Shown here: positions 59,683-64,000 of the stretch, one piece after another
Layout: the number at the start of each line of letters is the position of its first letter
How positions within the stretch are numbered: position 1 is the first letter of the stretch
Assembly (NCBI RefSeq): GCF_002927045.1
Contig: NZ_PRDW01000005.1
Span: 186,001 to 250,000 of the forward strand
Source: Mycetohabitans endofungorum
Lineage (GTDB): Bacteria; Pseudomonadota; Gammaproteobacteria; Burkholderiales; Burkholderiaceae
DNA: 64,000 nucleotides
Direction of reading: 5' to 3'
Notes under the pieces: model-generated
The model's input: only the letters and a program-made list of their open reading frames with translations
Told to the model about the DNA's origin: nothing
The model's database searches: none
Translations under genes and position numbers: made by a program

Positions 59683-60327
59683 ATGACCATTACCATTTCC
59701 ATCACTCAATCGGATTCGCCCTATTCGGCGTTCAACCCGGGTAGCCCGAGCTACACGTACGGCACCGCCCCGGACGCTGCACACCACAAGCGCGCTGAGC
59801 AAAGCGATTCCATGTCGTGTCCGGCGAACGGCACGTCATCGGACGACTCCGATTTCTTGCAAAAACTCATCGAACAATTGCTGGCCATGTTGCAGAATTC
59901 GCATAGCGACGACGACAATTCGTTCGATGACGACGGTGCGACGTGCGGACATCGCTCCCCGGCCCCGTCAACGGATGGCGACGACGAATGTCCATGCTCA
60001 CCGCATCATGGGCACTCGGCTGCGGATAATTCCCAGCACGATGGCAAGGCGCCGGTCGCTAGCGGCGGCTGGGGTACGATCACCGATCCCGTGACCAGTG
60101 GCGGCTGGGGCACGATCACCGATCCTGTGACCAGCGGTGGCTCGGGCACGATCACCAGCCCGGCGTCCAACGGCGACTCCAGCACGGTCACCCATCCAGG
60201 GAGCAGCAACAGCAAAGACGCGTCGACGAACTCCACCGAGTCCGCAGACCCCTTTAGTTCGTCCGGCAATAGCAAATTTGACTCTTCGGGCGTCAGTCAG
60301 ACGCCCGGCACTCAGTTTTACCAATAG
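59683..60327 (+). CDS. harpin-like secreted protein, paralogue of the transglycosylase N-terminus
   Basis: The 214-residue acidic Gly/Ser/Thr-rich protein begins MTITISITQSDSPYSAF, clearly related to the start of the previous gene, and keeps the leucine-rich helix DFLQKLIEQLLAMLQ. A Cys/His stretch (CPCSPHHGH) occupies the equivalent place to the other His/Cys cluster. Four 12-residue repeats and a Ser-rich tail replace the enzyme domain. There is no Sec signal. AAGGAGC precedes the ATG. Like harpins it is glycine-rich and probably heat-stable, but unlike most harpins it contains Cys. The function is inferred from layout only. Confidence 0.6.
   Translation: MTITISITQSDSPYSAFNPGSPSYTYGTAPDAAHHKRAEQSDSMSCPANGTSSDDSDFLQKLIEQLLAMLQNSHSDDDNSFDDDGATCGHRSPAPSTDGDDECPCSPHHGHSAADNSQHDGKAPVASGGWGTITDPVTSGGWGTITDPVTSGGSGTITSPASNGDSSTVTHPGSSNSKDASTNSTESADPFSSSGNSKFDSSGVSQTPGTQFYQ
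60061..60204 (+). repeat. four tandem 36-bp repeats (12-residue period)
   Basis: The units encode SGGWGTITDPVT twice, then SGGSGTITSPAS and NGDSSTVTHPGS. The first two are nearly identical at DNA level and the last two progressively diverged. They lie inside the harpin-like gene. Confidence 0.9.
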
Positions 60328-60372
60328 TCGTCATATGGCTGAGCCGCGCCGTTGTGGCGTGGCTCAGCCGCT

Positions 60373-60730
60373 ACCGGCGTGTCGCACACGACATGCAGAT
60401 ACGCATAGCGCTGCGCTGGCAGTATGAAGTGCTCGCTGGCGTCGCCGTCGAACAAGCCGGCATATAGCCCCATCCTGGCGGATCTGCAGCGATCCGTCCT
60501 GTCCGTGCGGGGACACGATCAGCCGCAACTTGCTGGGCGCACCGGCTGGGAATTCCGGATCGCCGGCGTTGGACCGCGGTCAGCTCGTCACCATGCTGGA
60601 GCCGTTTGCGCAAGATCCATTGCCGCTGAACGTCGTCTATCCACCGCATCGGCAGCGGCAGGTGCTCGCCACCTGCTGGGCATTTGTCAGATTTCTCGAA
60701 AAGCGATTACGCACGCGTCTTCCCCAATGA
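60373..60730 (+). pseudogene. LysR-family regulator, C-terminal remnant
   Basis: The frame ending at 60730 reads GQLVTMLEPFAQDPLPLNVV followed by YPPHRQRQVLATCWAFVRFLEKRLR. This is the C-terminal end of a LysR substrate-binding domain. Upstream frames are broken and the DNA-binding domain is absent. It is a relic lying between the harpin-like gene and the 933-residue gene. Confidence 0.7.
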
Positions 60731-60889
60731 TCGAAGCCGCAACTACATTGCTTGCAGCCACGTCAATACTGTATTTCGGGAACTTCCCGCAGTGTACGCC
60801 CCTGGTAACGGGGCTTCGCGCGCGTTCATGGTAACGCGTTGCAAAGCGTCCTAAAGTGACAACGTCAGCACTACCAGAGAGTACCCGAT

Positions 60890-63691
60890 ATGATGTTGAG
60901 CCCGTCACTTCATCCTCGTAATCATGATGTAGACCTAACAATAGATTTCGGTGAACGCCTGGCGCAACTGGTCGGCGCCCCACCGCGGCTGCAGACGGCG
61001 CCGTCCAGCCATGCGCATCACCACGGCCAGATTGAAAGCCTGCCTCACGCGTGGAAAAAACAGATTGAGGCACGCAGCCGCGCGATGACTCAATTGGAAG
61101 GCCTGCCCCATGATGGGAACGTGCGTTCAGTGCCTGTATCAGCGGTGGACAGGCCTTCAGTACAAACCCTGCCCACGCCCGATAGCACCTCATCCGCGCT
61201 GAGCTTGGCCGAGATACACGACCTTGCTCGGAATTGCAGGAACCTGATCGCCCGCATCACGCGGTCCCCGTCAGAACGGCGGACCGTTTCGTCGGAAAGA
61301 CCCGTTGCAGGCGCGTCGCAACGCGAGGTCCGCCTGCCGCGCGCCATCACGCGGGTGGGCTTAGGTACCGCCATGCGCGGCGTGTATGCCGCGATGGCCA
61401 CCCCGATTCAACTGTTCAAAGGTTGCACGCAAACTACTTCCGACGGCCTTGATCAGTCTTCCGAATTAATTGAGGCTGATCCACTGGACACCATCAAGCG
61501 AGCAGGCATCTCCGAGGAAATTTTCAGCCGGAACGAGAAAATCGCTGCCGACGGCACGTTGGCCTTGCTGGCGGTCATGGAAATAAAGTCAGGCATTCAA
61601 GAAATGGCGCATGCCGCCAAGCACCACAAGGAACTAAAACGCTCGATCAAGCAACTCGAACAAGAAGTCGCCTGTCTTGAGCGGCTCGCCGGCGTTGCCG
61701 GCTCAACGCGAGATCGCAACCGTCCCACACAAGCGGCTTCGGTCCGACTGTTCACCGATGCGCAATCGATGATGACATGCTTGCGCGCCGTCATGGAAGT
61801 CAAGCGCCAGGTGATGACATTCACGCGGCAGCAAAACCGTGCCGGCGCCGCATTAGGGGCATGCTCGATCGCTTCCGGTAGCACCGTGCTGGCCAAGGCC
61901 TCAGTCGGCATTGCCGCCAAGGCTGCGCTGTGCGCATCAGACAGTCCTGCCGCGGCGGCGTTGGATCACGTCGCAGGCCTCGCGACGTTGGGCCTGGAGC
62001 CGCTTGTCGGCGCCACGGCGCTCGCCAGTGGTGCATACAAGGTTCATCGTTCGCGCCAGCAGCTCAATGCGTTCCGCGCCGCCAAGGTCGCAACCGACGC
62101 GCGCTTGAAAGACGCACATATCGATGCCCTGATCGATCAATTGCGCCAAAACGGGCACCATCTGAATCCTGAAGACGTCGAATGGCTGCACCGCTACGCG
62201 CGATTTCAATCGCTAAAGTTGGAACAGCGGGATCAGTTCTTTACAAGCTATGCGCGATGGAACAACAGTTTCCTCGCCGGCAGCGCCGTCTACGCCGCGA
62301 GCACGCTGGCCAAGGCCGGCGTGGCGGGCGCCATCGCCGCCGGTACGGCAGGCGCTGCGGTAGCCCATCCCGCCGTCGCCGGAGGCCTCCTAGCCGTGAC
62401 AATAAGCGGACTTCTCATGATGAGCGCATCATCGCAGCACGCGCTCTTTGACTACCGCAAGCAACGGCGCTACCAAACCTACTACACCGACGATGACCCA
62501 GAATTGAATCGTACGTTCCTGGAATCAATGGACGTGCTCAATTGGGGCAGCAGCACTGCAACGCCGTTGGACGGCTTGCTGCTGCAATCAGCATTCTACA
62601 AACAGATATATCAGCGTGAAGACCGGCGGCAAATATTTCTGAGCCAGGTCGCGGACCAGCTCGGCAAACGCTACGACGACAAATATGTTTACACCGGCGA
62701 TTCTGACGCGCGTGGAGCCAAACCGTCCACCCAGCAATTTATTGCGAACACGGCCCGACGCGCGGCGCAAGACTCAGTGGGACGGCTGAAGGCAGCGTCA
62801 TCGTTCCTGGCTCAAAGTGCCAAGCTGAACTCACCGCACAGCGCGACACGCGCCGCCAAGCAAGCTTGGAACGACTCACGTCAGTATCTGACCCGAAGCA
62901 GCTTGAGAACATGGCTCGCCCAACCGACACGAGAAGCACAAGCGGCCCAAATTGATTTGCTGGAAGGCATGCTGGACACCCAGGCCACTTATTTGCGCAG
63001 GAAGCTGCAGGCCAAAATACAGACCTATCAGAACGTAGTAAGCAAGTTGAGCGGCATTCCTGCCCCATCTCCGGACGGGCACGCCATTGAAGACGTCAGG
63101 CTCAGCACCGTGGACGCCGACGACAATACGTCGCACGAACACAAATTCAAGGCACTATTCGCCCCGCTGGATGCGACCGTCACGCACGTCGAGGATATCC
63201 GCGTCGAAAACCATCCGACTGACATGCCACGCAACCTCGCGCTGAAGGAAATCCTGGTTGGGTTGGACAAGGATCTGGAATATGATCAGCGCCTGTATCG
63301 CGACGCATTGGCCGTACGGGCGCAATGCCGTAAACTGAAGCGCCAACTGCCGTTAACGAACGCACACGAGCGGCAACTGGCTGTTGCAATCGACCAGTTC
63401 ATCTCGGTGCAAAAGGGTGAACTCGTTGACCCGCATGCGCGCCGCGCCGACTTGGCATCAAGCCACGACAAGTTGGCGACTTATCTGATGAAAAGCGCAC
63501 CGAAACGCTACCGCGACCTGCGCGGCAAGCTGAATGAAACGCTGATGCAGGCGACGCGGCAGATTGACCTGTGTCGTGCATGGCACGATGGCGAAGTGGC
63601 CGGGACGCGAGAACCCAACACGTCGGATGCGGCACCGCGCCAGCCACGACGCGCATTCCCCGACTTCAGACAGCGTCACACGGTTTTCTGA
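60890..63691 (+). CDS. unrecognised 933-residue protein with two hydrophobic Ala/Gly segments, candidate effector
   Basis: I do not recognise a family. There is no Sec signal; the N-terminal 150 residues are polar with a His cluster (SSHAHHHGQ, 39-47). A coiled-coil-like helix (HKELKRSIKQLEQEVACLERL, split as 246-266) precedes an Ala/Gly-rich hydrophobic region (about 316-385). A second such region (about 460-515) ends near ISGLLMMSASS, with a soluble helical linker between. A long helical C-terminal half follows. The gene is intact and its GC content matches the core. Paired hydrophobic hairpins and coiled coils recall type III translocators and membrane-targeted effectors, but this is inference from layout and neighbourhood. 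Confidence 0.6.
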   Translation: MMLSPSLHPRNHDVDLTIDFGERLAQLVGAPPRLQTAPSSHAHHHGQIESLPHAWKKQIEARSRAMTQLEGLPHDGNVRSVPVSAVDRPSVQTLPTPDSTSSALSLAEIHDLARNCRNLIARITRSPSERRTVSSERPVAGASQREVRLPRAITRVGLGTAMRGVYAAMATPIQLFKGCTQTTSDGLDQSSELIEADPLDTIKRAGISEEIFSRNEKIAADGTLALLAVMEIKSGIQEMAHAAKHHKELKRSIKQLEQEVACLERLAGVAGSTRDRNRPTQAASVRLFTDAQSMMTCLRAVMEVKRQVMTFTRQQNRAGAALGACSIASGSTVLAKASVGIAAKAALCASDSPAAAALDHVAGLATLGLEPLVGATALASGAYKVHRSRQQLNAFRAAKVATDARLKDAHIDALIDQLRQNGHHLNPEDVEWLHRYARFQSLKLEQRDQFFTSYARWNNSFLAGSAVYAASTLAKAGVAGAIAAGTAGAAVAHPAVAGGLLAVTISGLLMMSASSQHALFDYRKQRRYQTYYTDDDPELNRTFLESMDVLNWGSSTATPLDGLLLQSAFYKQIYQREDRRQIFLSQVADQLGKRYDDKYVYTGDSDARGAKPSTQQFIANTARRAAQDSVGRLKAASSFLAQSAKLNSPHSATRAAKQAWNDSRQYLTRSSLRTWLAQPTREAQAAQIDLLEGMLDTQATYLRRKLQAKIQTYQNVVSKLSGIPAPSPDGHAIEDVRLSTVDADDNTSHEHKFKALFAPLDATVTHVEDIRVENHPTDMPRNLALKEILVGLDKDLEYDQRLYRDALAVRAQCRKLKRQLPLTNAHERQLAVAIDQFISVQKGELVDPHARRADLASSHDKLATYLMKSAPKRYRDLRGKLNETLMQATRQIDLCRAWHDGEVAGTREPNTSDAAPRQPRRAFPDFRQRHTVF

Positions 63692-64000
63692 AACGGTGCG
63701 CGTTTGGCGGCAGCAGCGTCGGAACCGTGCGTCGCTGCTTCACGCGGTAGCAGGCCCGGTTCCGGGTTTAGCAACAAGGACTTAGCTTGCGTATCCAAAG
63801 GTTGTCCACATCGTTGCAAACAAAATATGTGAATAAGCCGGTGTAAATTGTGCAGCTGAGATGTTGCGTGGTGCCCTGTGCGCCGTCTGCCTTACCAAGA
63901 GTGCGTCGGGAAAAACCATTCGTTTGCCACATCAAGCTTGCGCGCGTGTTTGCGCTCAATCAAGCGCGCTCGTTCGCCCACAGACTAGCTGCGACCGGTC
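63692..64000. other. window-end region, no supported gene
   Basis: A 63-codon minus-strand frame (63768-63959, MWQTNGFSRRTLGKAD) has no recognisable family and could be debris. TTGTCCACA occurs at about 63802. The middle part is AT-rich and may contain the promoter of a gene beyond the window. Confidence 0.35.

Noticed and set aside
60328..60889. Search for a second hrpII box before the 933-residue gene
   Set aside because: TTCG occurs near 60775 and 60812, but the spacing is far from 16 bp, so no box was called.
1..64000. tRNA, rRNA, CRISPR array or riboswitch
   Set aside because: None recognised by reading; a covariance-model scan would be needed to exclude a small RNA.

Overview
The window reads as a high-GC betaproteobacterial chromosome of the Burkholderia group. 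The complete isc cluster (iscRSUA-hscBA-fdx-iscX), a PHA phasin gene, an aceE-aceF-lpdA operon whose E3 carries its own lipoyl domain, glnA/ntrBC and an mdtABC-type efflux operon all fit that group. A trimeric autotransporter, harpin-like secreted proteins with a possible HrpB-type box, and many decayed fragments of different IS families suggest a host-associated member undergoing genome decay. An endofungal Mycetohabitans (Burkholderia rhizoxinica-type) bacterium is my best guess; this is inference from gene content, not a match.

Layout. 0.4-2.1 kb: trimeric autotransporter with an AT-rich coiled-coil stalk and a GC-rich 11-residue repeat region. 2.2-7.8 kb: phosphoglycerate-mutase-like protein, recJ, prfB (with its programmed +1 frameshift) and lysS, ending at a clear terminator. 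8.0-8.7 kb: glycine-zipper protein. 8.8-14.7 kb: isc cluster on the minus strand, driven by a promoter with two tandem IscR type-1 sites. 14.8-17.9 kb: low-molecular-weight phosphatase, an acyl-CoA hydratase/hydrolase, the C-terminal stump of an acyl-CoA dehydrogenase, and an IclR regulator. 18-27 kb: PBP7-type endopeptidase, phasin and the pyruvate dehydrogenase operon. 27-34.8 kb: FixL/FixJ-like two-component pair, folD, an M3 oligopeptidase and a cytosine deaminase-like hydrolase.

34.8-37.9 kb is accessory: a DUF378 membrane protein, an IS6-family fragment, an unrecognised 237-residue protein and an internally deleted IS5-family element with intact inverted repeats and a TTA target duplication. 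xth, ntrC and ntrB follow. Between ntrB and glnA (41.5-46.9 kb) lies a patchwork of mobile debris. It contains fragments of ISL3, IS21, IS110 and another transposase, a broken zeta-toxin/KfrB gene, a broken yoeB pair, one apparently intact Phd/PIN toxin-antitoxin pair with its own operator, and a small H-NS-like gene. This block separates glnA from ntrBC, which form one operon in many relatives. glnA keeps a sigma-54 promoter and three NtrC-type sites, so the two halves should still form one regulatory circuit.

48.6-58.1 kb: rhodanese, mdtABC-type efflux operon and a conserved small protein with a 7-residue repeat tail. 58.4-63.7 kb is the most interesting part. A TTCG-N16-TTCG box precedes two tandem paralogous secreted-type genes, one carrying a lytic transglycosylase domain and one carrying 12-residue Gly/Thr repeats. 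After a LysR remnant comes an unrecognised 933-residue protein with two Ala/Gly-rich hydrophobic segments. I read this as a candidate type III secretion accessory/effector cassette. I saw no rRNA, tRNA or CRISPR array.
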